Source: Planctomycetaceae bacterium
Lineage (GTDB): Bacteria > Planctomycetota > Planctomycetia > Planctomycetales > Planctomycetaceae
Reading direction: 5' to 3'
Assembly (NCBI GenBank): GCA_029243145.1
Contig: JAQWSQ010000121.1
Coordinates: 1-51,516 of the forward strand
DNA: 51,516 bases
This document shows, piece by piece, positions 18,554 through 25,791 of this stretch; position 1 is the stretch's first letter; each line of letters opens with the position of its first letter. The notes under the pieces were generated by a model, which saw only the letters and a list, made by a program, of their open reading frames with translations, was not told the origin of the DNA and did no database searches. Position numbers and translations under genes: made by a program.

Positions 18554-18640
18554 GCGGGAAGCTTCTCAAACCTGAAGTATTTCAGGCTGAAAAGCTTCCG
18601 CTGTTGTATCATCACCTGCCAGGACATCGTGTCCCGGCAG
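18554..18640. other. Two adjacent hairpins between murF and mraY
   Basis: The first hairpin pairs GCGG(G)AAGCTT (18554-18564) with AAGCTTCCGC (18592-18601), and contains an inner stem CCTGAA-gtat-TTCAGG (18571-18586). The second pairs CTGCC-a-GGACA (18616-18626) with TGTCC-c-GGCAG (18630-18640) around a 3-base loop. Both lie in the 319-base murF-mraY gap (18503-18821), which has no credible gene; a 62-codon ORF at 18547-18735 overlaps the hairpins and is rejected. Confidence 0.55.
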
Positions 18641-18821
18641 ATGATCGTAATGATTTCGTTGATAAGCCACACCTGGAGTGATCGACCCAAATTAATCACT
18701 GGATCCAAATGCTTAACGGCTCCTGTTTCTTCCATGAAACATCGCGTCGGATCCCCGCAAATCTTAAACGCAAAAGAACGAAATCACGAGTGTATGGTTG
18801 TGGGAATGAGTCTCCTTCAAA

Positions 18822-20234
18822 TCAGGCCGCTTTCAGCATTTTGCGGGAATGCTGAACTTCATTATGTCTATTGAGGTCTACCATCAGATCGAGCACACGC
18901 TCCATCTTCATAGCCCGTGAGCCCTTCACGAGAACGACATCTTTTGGTTTCAGCCAGCAGTCCATGACAATCTCAACCGTCTCGAACGAATCACACACGG
19001 CGACCCGATGAGCGGGCATGCCCGCCTGAACGGCAGCCGATGCAATGCACTCCGAAAATTCTCCGTGAGCGATGAGGAAGTCGATACTGGAATCCGCAAT
19101 GGTGTGCCCTAAATGGCGGTGGTGCTGCACCGCGGATTGCCCCAATTCGAGCATATCGCCAGCCACCAGAATTTTCTCTGGACCTGAGTCGGGCCATTCG
19201 GCCAATACGCGACAAGCAGCATGCATCGACCGCGGAGAGGCGTTGTAGGTATCGTCGATCACCGTCCAGGTTCCGATTTGGAGCGGCGCACATCGACCTG
19301 AGATTGGTTGAAACTCCGAAAGACCAGACTGAATTTCTTCAACTTCGAGCCCGAACTCTGTGGCAATGGCGACTGAGATCGCGGCAGCGTTCAAAAAATG
19401 ACGCCCTAATACCGGAATCTGAAATTCCTGACCGTTGATTTCAAAAGTCATCCCAGTTGGAGACATCTCGACAGATTCAATCTGAAAGTGATTTTGAGGT
19501 CCATATCCACACAGATAAAAGGGTTTGTCGAGCCGTTCCGAATACTCCAAGAGACGGGGATCGTCTCCGTTCAGGATCGCAAAACCGCTCTCGCTCAGTG
19601 TGTCAATCAACTCACATTTGGAGTCGAGGACTCTTTCCAACGATCCAAATCCGGCTAAATGAGCTTCTGCAATCGAGGTAATCACGGCCACTTCATGTTC
19701 GGTAATTTTCCCCAATGCAGCCACTTCACCGGGAGCCGATGCCGCGATTTCGATCACTGCGAATTCGTCGTCAGTCGACATCGAGAGCAGACTAAGAGGA
19801 ACGCCGAACTGATTGTTGAAGTTCTTGAGGCTTTGAACACCGCGATAGCGTCCCGAAAGGACAGTATGAATCATGTGTCTGGTGGTCGTCTTACCGACAG
19901 AACCTGTCACACCGATCACCATCCCCGATTGTTGACTGCGATGCCAGTTGGCAAATTGACCGAGTGCGGAATGTGTATCTTCAACAACGATCTGTGGAAA
20001 CGGCTTGTGGAGTGGTTGACTCACCACAGCCGCCACTGCTCCACGCTTGATGGCATCGGCAATGAAATTGTGTCCGTCTTGGTTTTCTCCGCGCACCGCC
20101 CAGAATAGATCGCCAGGACGACAATTTCGAGAATCGAGCTGTACCGATTCAAATGTCGCGGTCGAAAATTCGCCTTGCGGATATTTACGTCCGTTGATGG
20201 CTGAGATGAGTTGTTCGAGTGTGTGGGTATTCAT
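18822..20234 (-). CDS. murF: UDP-MurNAc-tripeptide:D-Ala-D-Ala ligase
   Basis: A 470-residue Mur ligase that adds D-Ala-D-Ala to UDP-MurNAc-tripeptide. The P-loop reads V-T-G-S-V-G-K-T-T-T near residue 110, followed by N-F-N-N-Q-F-G-V-P-L-S-L-L, E-I-A-A-S-A-P-G-E, the carbamylated-lysine region near A-H-L, and D-D-T-Y-N-A-S-P-R-S-M near 315, which is diagnostic for MurF. The true start is at 20234; it overlaps the murE stop as TGATG. A longer frame from 20330 is inside murE. The C-terminus is normal. Confidence 0.92.
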   Translation of the reverse strand: MNTHTLEQLISAINGRKYPQGEFSTATFESVQLDSRNCRPGDLFWAVRGENQDGHNFIADAIKRGAVAAVVSQPLHKPFPQIVVEDTHSALGQFANWHRSQQSGMVIGVTGSVGKTTTRHMIHTVLSGRYRGVQSLKNFNNQFGVPLSLLSMSTDDEFAVIEIAASAPGEVAALGKITEHEVAVITSIAEAHLAGFGSLERVLDSKCELIDTLSESGFAILNGDDPRLLEYSERLDKPFYLCGYGPQNHFQIESVEMSPTGMTFEINGQEFQIPVLGRHFLNAAAISVAIATEFGLEVEEIQSGLSEFQPISGRCAPLQIGTWTVIDDTYNASPRSMHAACRVLAEWPDSGPEKILVAGDMLELGQSAVQHHRHLGHTIADSSIDFLIAHGEFSECIASAAVQAGMPAHRVAVCDSFETVEIVMDCWLKPKDVVLVKGSRAMKMERVLDLMVDLNRHNEVQHSRKMLKAA

Positions 20235-21793
20235 CAGATGTGAGACTTTGCAGTCATTGCCAGATGGGAACGAGGGGCAGGTCGATCGAGACAATCGCGG
20301 ATCACGAGACAATCGCGGATCACGAGACAATCATCGAAAGGGATGCGATCATTCCCAATCAACTGCTCTTTTTCGTGTCCTTTTCCGGCAATCAAAACAA
20401 CATCACCAGAGGACGCAAGACGAACGGCTTGATCAATCGCTTTGCGACGATCAGGCTCACAAAACACGTGTTCTGTCCCGGCATCCAAGCCGGCTTTGAT
20501 ATCATCGATAATTGTGTCAGGATTTTCGGAACGCGGATTATCACTGGTGATAATCGAGATATCCGCTTGCTGTGAGGCTTTCCCCATGAGCGGACGTTTG
20601 GCTGGATCACGATCACCGCCCGCTCCAAACACCAGAATGATTCGACCTGATGTTAGTCGGCGTATATGTGAGAGGCTTTGTTCGAGTGCGTCCGGTGTGT
20701 GTGCGTAGTCGACAAAATAGGAGACGCCTTGTTGTTGCTCGACATGTTGAAGTCGTCCCGGAATGGATCGTAGTCTCGACAAACCTCGCTGAATATCCTC
20801 AGGAGAAATCTCCCATCGCATGGCAATGGCAATGGCCGCCAGGCAATTCGAAACTTGATGCCGACCGATGAGAGGAGTCGAGTAACTTTGTTCTTCGTGA
20901 TCGATGGTAACACTGAACCGACTGCCGCGAAGGGATTCTTCTTGAATCACGCCCTTCAAATCCGCCGGCATATTCAAGCCGTAGGTCAGAATCAAAGGAT
21001 GCGAAACTGAAATGGCGGCTTCCAACGATCCGGGATCATCGGCGTTAATCAGCATCAAACCAGACTCTCGCAAGTAATGCGAAATCGAGGCTTTGGTTTT
21101 CAAATACGATTCGCGTGTCTCATGATAGTCGAGATGATCGTGAGTCACATTGGTGATGACGGCAGCATCGAGCTCACAACCGGCGAGACGATGTTGATCG
21201 ATCGCGTGACTGGAGGCTTCGAGAACCGCATGTCGGCATCCATTTTTCCTTGTCTTTCCAAGCATGGTTTGAATGGATTCAGCCGGGGGCGTTGTTAATG
21301 ACGAAGGGAAAATATTGAATGTGTCGTCATACTCAATCGTCCCCATCATGCCACAGGAACCATGAGACGACTGAACAATGGATCGTAAAATCCAACTAAC
21401 ACTGGTTTTTCCGTTTGTTCCCGTCACCGCCGCTAAATTCATAGATCGTGAGGGATGACCTGCCAGAGCGCTGCAAATGATGGCATAGGCCTCTCGCGCA
21501 CTGGGAACAATGATTTGGGGTAATCCTCGCGAGTTGAGGGGCTTTTCGGTGATGAGAAGCGATGCGCCTTTAGCAATTGCTTCTGGGACAAATTCGACAC
21601 CATTTTTCTCTGTGCCCGGGATCACAACGAAAGCGCCTTGGGGCTCCACTGTTCGAGAATCAGACGAGCATGACGTAATTTTTGCATCTGCACAGCCGAT
21701 GTAACTCGCCAGCGGGAACAACGCCTTAAGCCTCACCGGGCGTAAGCCGGGCGAGTGCTTCAGGAGATCACTAACAACGGTCTGTGCGTTCAT
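20234..21793 (-). CDS. murE: UDP-MurNAc-L-Ala-D-Glu:meso-DAP ligase
   Basis: A 519-residue Mur ligase adding the third residue of the stem peptide. The P-loop T-G-T-N-G-K-T-S lies near residues 123-130, H-D-H-L-D-Y-H near 220, and D-N-P-R at 418-421. D-N-P-R marks enzymes specific for meso-diaminopimelate, so the wall stem peptide should carry DAP. The last 30 residues contain a duplicated L-V-I-R-D-C hexapeptide from a tandem DNA repeat. The start codon is the third of three ATGs in an 11-bp tandem repeat. It is the first gene of the cluster, and murF follows with a 1-base overlap. Confidence 0.92.
   Translation of the reverse strand: MNAQTVVSDLLKHSPGLRPVRLKALFPLASYIGCADAKITSCSSDSRTVEPQGAFVVIPGTEKNGVEFVPEAIAKGASLLITEKPLNSRGLPQIIVPSAREAYAIICSALAGHPSRSMNLAAVTGTNGKTSVSWILRSIVQSSHGSCGMMGTIEYDDTFNIFPSSLTTPPAESIQTMLGKTRKNGCRHAVLEASSHAIDQHRLAGCELDAAVITNVTHDHLDYHETRESYLKTKASISHYLRESGLMLINADDPGSLEAAISVSHPLILTYGLNMPADLKGVIQEESLRGSRFSVTIDHEEQSYSTPLIGRHQVSNCLAAIAIAMRWEISPEDIQRGLSRLRSIPGRLQHVEQQQGVSYFVDYAHTPDALEQSLSHIRRLTSGRIILVFGAGGDRDPAKRPLMGKASQQADISIITSDNPRSENPDTIIDDIKAGLDAGTEHVFCEPDRRKAIDQAVRLASSGDVVLIAGKGHEKEQLIGNDRIPFDDCLVIRDCLVIRDCLDRPAPRSHLAMTAKSHI
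20290..20332. repeat. 18-bp tandem repeat inside the 3' end of murE
   Basis: GACAATCGCGGATCACGA is repeated exactly twice (20290-20307, 20308-20325) with a partial third copy up to 20332. The unit is six codons, so the frame is kept and the protein gains an L-V-I-R-D-C duplication near its C-terminus. Confidence 0.85.
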
Positions 21794-21815
21794 GGCGTGT
21801 TCATGGCGTGTTCAT
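21791..21815 (-). repeat. 11-bp tandem repeat giving three ATGs at the murE start
   Basis: On the minus strand ATGAACACGCC occurs at 21815 and 21804, followed by ATGAAC of murE at 21793. Each upstream ATG opens a 4-codon frame (M-N-T-P-stop) whose TGA overlaps the next ATG as ATGA. The result is two mini-cistrons chained by stop-start overlap onto murE. Confidence 0.7.
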
Positions 21816-22272
21816 GTGTGAAAAGATAGTCAAATCAGGTCGAGCCGATTCCAGGGGAAGGGAAAACGGATGGCTCATGGGAATTTTCCGACTTGTGAAG
21901 TCCCGGAATTCTGTTGATTTGACAGATCTGGTCAAGCGGGGATCGACACGAGAGCGAGCGATTTGTAACTGTTACACGGATTACACCCATTCCCGAACAC
22001 TCAACACCCGTTTCAAGAGTTCAAGATGTCAAGATTCGGGGACACACATGCTCATACCCTTGAAAATTCTTGGCCCATACTCTTCCATACCCTTGACCCG
22101 GCATCTTCCATACTCTTGAGCATGTCGTTGTCTCTCTTCGGTTTGCGCGGATCGCTTCGTTTTGGTGAGATAATGTTTTTCCAGTAGGCGCACCTTCCAC
22201 GTCACGCGAAATCGCCTCCTTTCTCACGTTGCAGCGGTCGCCATTGTTGAACAATCTATGGCGCTCGAACCC

Positions 22273-22450
22273 AGCCATTGTGCTTGCACAATGGCTATGG
22301 CCCGGCACAAGAGGCATAGCCGAGGAGCGCAGGGCTCGTACATATGACCTTCGACACGCAGTGACATTTGAACCGACCCCAACTGCTTGCGCAGTGGGGC
22401 TATGTTTTAGGGGCGCGTTTTCCTGATAGCCCTGCGGCGCAAGCCGCGGG
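22273..22450. repeat. Cluster of three REP-like hairpins with TTGC-type loops
   Basis: Hairpin 1 is AGCCATTGTG-cttg-CACAATGGCT (22273-22295), a perfect 10-bp stem. Hairpin 2 is CCCC(A)ACTGC-ttgc-GCAGTGGGG (22377-22399). Hairpin 3 is CCC(T)GCGGC-gcaa-GCCGC(G)GGG (about 22430-22450). The first two are followed by the same CTATG. Arm sequences differ but pairing is kept, which suggests selection on structure. Confidence 0.6.
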
Positions 22451-22611
22451 GGCCTGCGGGATGTCATGACGTTCTGATTGCCAAAGATCAAGTCGCCGTC
22501 AGTCTAACTCCGAACGCTAACTCTGGTAGCTCATGGTCGGCAAGATCATTTTTTCGACGCAAAGCCGCCGAGACGCGAAGTAACGCAAAGGGTTCGAGGT
22601 CATAAGCAGAC

Positions 22612-22697
22612 CGGGAGGGCGACGCTCCCGCGGAGCCGTTTTCTATGGAACGATCTTGTTGAAAAGAGTGGTTCGGCAGGAGCCTCACCCTCCCCGG
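22612..22697. repeat. Short element with GGAGGG inverted ends
   Basis: The left end GGGAGGGCGACGCTCC and the right end GGAGCCTCACCCTCCC are imperfect inverted repeats around a core of about 40 bases, giving an element of about 86 bp. It resembles the small palindromic spacers common in planctomycete genomes. Confidence 0.5.
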
Positions 22698-22785
22698 CGT
22701 TTTTGAACACGATTCAAGCAAATTGAACCGCTGAGGACGCCGAGAAAAATGAGCTAATGAATGTGTTGTCGTAGGGCAACACTGT

Positions 22786-22923
22786 TGTGTGGCTGGGAAA
22801 CTGAAGAGTTTGAAATGAAGATTGAACCCTGATTTCACATGTAGTCTTCGAATTTCGGAATGCAGGCATAGCCCCAGATGAAAGAAGTTCACTCACGCAG
22901 AGGCGCGGTGGCGCGGCGGAAAA
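22786..22923 (+). repeat. Dispersed GGCTGGGG element, copy 1
   Basis: Starts TGTGTGGCTGGG, continues through ATTGAACCCTGATTTCACATG, then GCATAGCCCCAGATGAA and CTCACGCAGAGGCGCGG. It aligns over about 138 bp with the copies at 33752-33900 and 43408-43557. In this copy the left arm of the CTGGGGCT/AGCCCCAG pair is degenerate. Confidence 0.75.
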
Positions 22924-23392
22924 CAAAAAACACGCTAGAATTAGGGTGGCACGTCCTGAATAGGGCGTGTCGCAACGCGACAAAATGTTTCATCATGCAG
23001 TTACGAATTGTGTTTGCCACATCTCTCACACAATTGAACGATCATGATGAGTCGTCTTGTGACTCCGTCACCCAACCAATCTTTCAGATTGGATGGGCCA
23101 CCCTGTCAAACGGGGTGCCGGAGGCTCAAGCGACCATCAAAAGCGAAAAGAACAGGTGCCAAGCTCACGCAAGCGAGAGCATGGCATCCGGCCACTTCTA
23201 CTTCCAGCCCAAACATGGAACCGGTCCTGCTCCATTACTCCAGTAGAGAGTAGCGATTGCTTCACTGAAGATGAAATTTGGATTCTGGTTTGCTTTCCCG
23301 CGTCAGCTCACAATAATCTGTGAGAGCCGCTTACTATGGGGCCGGATTTATCGGCCTGAGTTCTCTTTATTCAATGAAGGCAACCTGACACC

Positions 23393-24436
23393 GTGATAGA
23401 CAATCAGACTGATAGTTACGACGCGATCCTGGTCGTGGGATTCGGCGGACCCGAGAAAAAAGAAGACGTGATGCCGTTTCTCGAAAACGTCACTCGAGGA
23501 CGGAACATCCCGCGGGAACGTCTCGAAGAGGTCGCCGAGCACTATTACCATTACGAGGGAATCAGCCCCATCAATCAGCAGGTGAGAGATCTGCTGCAGG
23601 TTCTCAAACCCGCATTGCAGGAAGCGGGGGTCTCTCAGCCGATCTATTGGGGCAATCGGAACTGGCATCCCATGCTCGAGGACACCGTCGCGCAGATGAA
23701 GCAAGACGGCGTGGATAAGGTTCTCGGATTGGTGCTGGCCGGTTACTCCTCTTACTCCAGTTGTCGCCAATATCGAGAAGACATGTATCGGGCGGGTGAA
23801 ACGAGTGGCTGGGAAGCCTCTCAGTTCGATAAAATCCGGGTATTTTTCAATCATCCCGATTTCGTGGAAGCGAATGCCGACCATGTCAAACAGGCGGCGG
23901 AATCCTTTGGTGGTGATCCATATCATCTGGTTTTCACGGCTCACAGCATCCCCAATTCGATGTCTGAGAACTGTGATTACGAGTTGCAATTGACCGAAGC
24001 GTCGCGATTGGTTGCCGAAGCAGTCGGTCTGGGAGCCGATGATTGGAAACTCGTCTATCAAAGCCGCAGCGGACGCCCTCAAGATCCTTGGCTCGATCCT
24101 GACATTTGCGATTACCTGAAAGACTATTCAGCCAATGGTGTAAAGAATGTCGTGGTTCTCCCCATTGGTTTCTTGTCTGATCATATGGAAGTGATGTTCG
24201 ACCTCGACGAAGAGGCCCAAGAAATCTGTGCCGAAGTCGGGTTGAACATGCAACGCGCGGCGACTGTCGGCTTGCACCCAAAATTCATCAATATGTTGGT
24301 GGAATTGATTCAGGAACGGACGGGACAACTTGCATCGAAGCAGGCAATTGGTCAATTTGGACCGAACCATGATGTTTGCCCGTTTGATTGTTGCCCGGCT
24401 CCAGCCAGAAGACCGGCCGCGACGCGACCTGAGTGA
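23393..24436 (+). CDS. hemH: Ferrochelatase
   Basis: A 347-residue ferrochelatase family protein that inserts Fe(II) into a porphyrin for heme synthesis. It begins A-I-L-V-V-G-F-G-G-P, has Y-H-Y-E-G-I-S-P-I-N near residue 55, Y-S-S-Y-S-S-C-R-Q-Y near 122, the catalytic His in F-T-A-H-S-I-P near 185, and the C-terminal G-F-L-S-D-H-M-E-V-M-F-D-L-D-E-E-A with the conserved acidic residue. The S-x-x-Q-Y-R-E region resembles coproporphyrin-using enzymes (CpfC), so either protoporphyrin or coproporphyrin could be the substrate. The start is GTG 23393; no ATG fits. The last 20 residues contain several cysteines, possibly a cluster or tail. Confidence 0.88.
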   Translation: MIDNQTDSYDAILVVGFGGPEKKEDVMPFLENVTRGRNIPRERLEEVAEHYYHYEGISPINQQVRDLLQVLKPALQEAGVSQPIYWGNRNWHPMLEDTVAQMKQDGVDKVLGLVLAGYSSYSSCRQYREDMYRAGETSGWEASQFDKIRVFFNHPDFVEANADHVKQAAESFGGDPYHLVFTAHSIPNSMSENCDYELQLTEASRLVAEAVGLGADDWKLVYQSRSGRPQDPWLDPDICDYLKDYSANGVKNVVVLPIGFLSDHMEVMFDLDEEAQEICAEVGLNMQRAATVGLHPKFINMLVELIQERTGQLASKQAIGQFGPNHDVCPFDCCPAPARRPAATRPE

Positions 24437-24646
24437 CAGCGGGCTATTTTTTGCACGCAAAATCAGACTCTTTTTCTTCTGAAACACTCCATAAGTGAAA
24501 ATTGATCTTTCTTTTTTGGGTGATATGTTAATATAGAAGAGTCTTAAAAGGCATACATTTTATTCTCTCAAGACGAGGAGCAATCCCCAGAGTCTCTGAT
24601 GATTTGAATTAAGGAAAATTCAGTAATCGTAAAAAAGAGCGCCGCT

Positions 24647-24973
24647 ATGAGATCTGAATCGTTGCCCCCCGAAGCTGAAACATCAGTTTCTACCAGCCAG
24701 CGAATTGATCAATCGTCTGATTCGCATTTTTCTCTGCCTCACACGACGGAACTGAATGTTCGTCGAACTCTGCTGACGCAATGCGAGTGCAAATTTCACT
24801 CTCTGGTCGTCCACCGCACGAGAGACGGCATCTGCTTACAGGGCGTGGTTGATGGAACTCCCTCTGATGCTGCCGAAATTTGCCGAATTGCCGCAGTTGT
24901 CTCTGGAGTGGGGAGCGTGATCAATCGTCTCACTTTCCAGTCCGCAGGCTCGGTTCCGCCTCCGAAAGGCTGA
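24647..24973 (+). CDS. Small BON-domain-like protein
   Basis: A 108-residue protein with no signal peptide. After a polar N-terminus (about 1-35), residues 36-98 read V-R-R-T-L-L ... L-V-V-H-R-T-R-D-G-I-C-L-Q-G-V-V-D ... A-A-E-I-C-R-I-A-A-V-V-S-G-V-G-S-V-I-N-R-L, the alpha-beta pattern of a BON domain, usually a phospholipid- or protein-binding module. An AGAG stretch precedes the ATG. A promoter-like AT-rich stretch lies near 24500-24540. The binding partner is unknown. Confidence 0.6.
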   Translation: MRSESLPPEAETSVSTSQRIDQSSDSHFSLPHTTELNVRRTLLTQCECKFHSLVVHRTRDGICLQGVVDGTPSDAAEICRIAAVVSGVGSVINRLTFQSAGSVPPPKG

Positions 24974-25165
24974 TCGATTGTAGAAATGGGAATGATCTCG
25001 AAAATATCCGGAATTCGCCTCCCAGAATTTGGCCTCCTGTGATAAGCTCATCGACCACCCGAGAGAAGCCTCTTCATTCCGGTGAGTTATCCAGACATCT
25101 CAGCCCGTCTAAACGCTGATGGGTTGATTTAATTAGAGGTTGAGACACGAGCAAGGAGGCTCGCC

Positions 25166-25702
25166 ATGAGTTTCGGACAAACACAAGAACAACAACTCAA
25201 AGTCCAAATCCGCTGGCTCATTCGCCGCGATATGCCCGAAGTCCTCGACATCGAGCAACGTAGCTTTGAATTCGCGTGGGGCGAAGAACATTTCCTGGAA
25301 TATCTTCGTCAACGAAATTGCATCGGTATGGTGGCTGAATGCAATCAAAAAATCGTGGGCTTCATGATCTATGAGCTGCATAAATCCAAACTCCGCGTGC
25401 TCAACTTCGCCGTTGATCCCAAGATGCGCCGTCGAGATGTCGGCACACAAATGATCCAACGCTTGATCGACAAACTTGCTCAGCAACGACGCGAGGAAAT
25501 CGAACTCGAAATCCGCGAAACCAATTTGCCAGCTCAATTGTTCTTTCAACGGCATCACTTCAAAGCGACCGAAGTGATCCGCGAACATTATGACGACACC
25601 GACGAAGATGCTTACCGGATGCAATATCGACTCGATGAGCCTCTTGAATGGGTGCTTCCATTTCCTCCTTCGGGAAGAATTTCGTTCCCGGACGCAGCCT
25701 AA
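25166..25702 (+). CDS. rimI: RimI-like GNAT N-acetyltransferase
   Basis: A 178-residue GNAT acetyltransferase of the RimI type, which acetylates protein N-termini such as that of ribosomal protein S18 using acetyl-CoA. The start of the domain reads I-R-W-L-I-R-R-D-M-P-E-V-L-D-I-E, the acetyl-CoA loop is V-D-P-K-M-R-R-R-D-V-G-T-Q-M near residue 90, and E-I-R-E-T-N-L-P-A-Q-L-F-F-Q-R-H-H-F lies near 118-135. AAGGAGG at 25153-25159 gives an excellent ribosome site 6 bases before the ATG. The substrate in this organism is inferred from family only. Confidence 0.75.
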   Translation: MSFGQTQEQQLKVQIRWLIRRDMPEVLDIEQRSFEFAWGEEHFLEYLRQRNCIGMVAECNQKIVGFMIYELHKSKLRVLNFAVDPKMRRRDVGTQMIQRLIDKLAQQRREEIELEIRETNLPAQLFFQRHHFKATEVIREHYDDTDEDAYRMQYRLDEPLEWVLPFPPSGRISFPDAA

Positions 25703-25791
25703 CGTCAAAGAATCACTCTCTAACAGTAGATTTACATCGCTTGTCTCTCAACAATACAGCCTGACCAAAATGGCCGTTTGGGGAGAGACGC

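Larger units (their letters stand above)
21816..23392. other. 1.6-kb repeat-packed spacer without genes
   Basis: No convincing coding sequence. It holds REP-like hairpins near 22273-22450, a mosaic of 'acgcaaag/gccgag' short repeats near 22550-22600, a palindrome-ended element at 22612-22697, one copy of the dispersed GGCTGGGG element at 22786-22923, and a short hairpin CCAATC/GATTGG near 23080. ORFs on both strands here are translations of the repeats. Confidence 0.75.

Noticed and set aside
18547..18735. 62-codon ORF between murF and mraY
   Set aside because: It overlaps two strong hairpins and has no ribosome site or family resemblance.
20290..20332. Short CRISPR-like repeats in murE
   Set aside because: The units are directly adjacent without spacers and keep the reading frame.
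22021..22491. 156-codon minus-strand ORF in the repeat spacer
   Set aside because: It is a translation of REP-like hairpins with no domain-like pattern.
23348..24082. 244-codon ORF opposite ferrochelatase
   Set aside because: It is the shadow of hemH; the plus-strand frame has all the conserved motifs.
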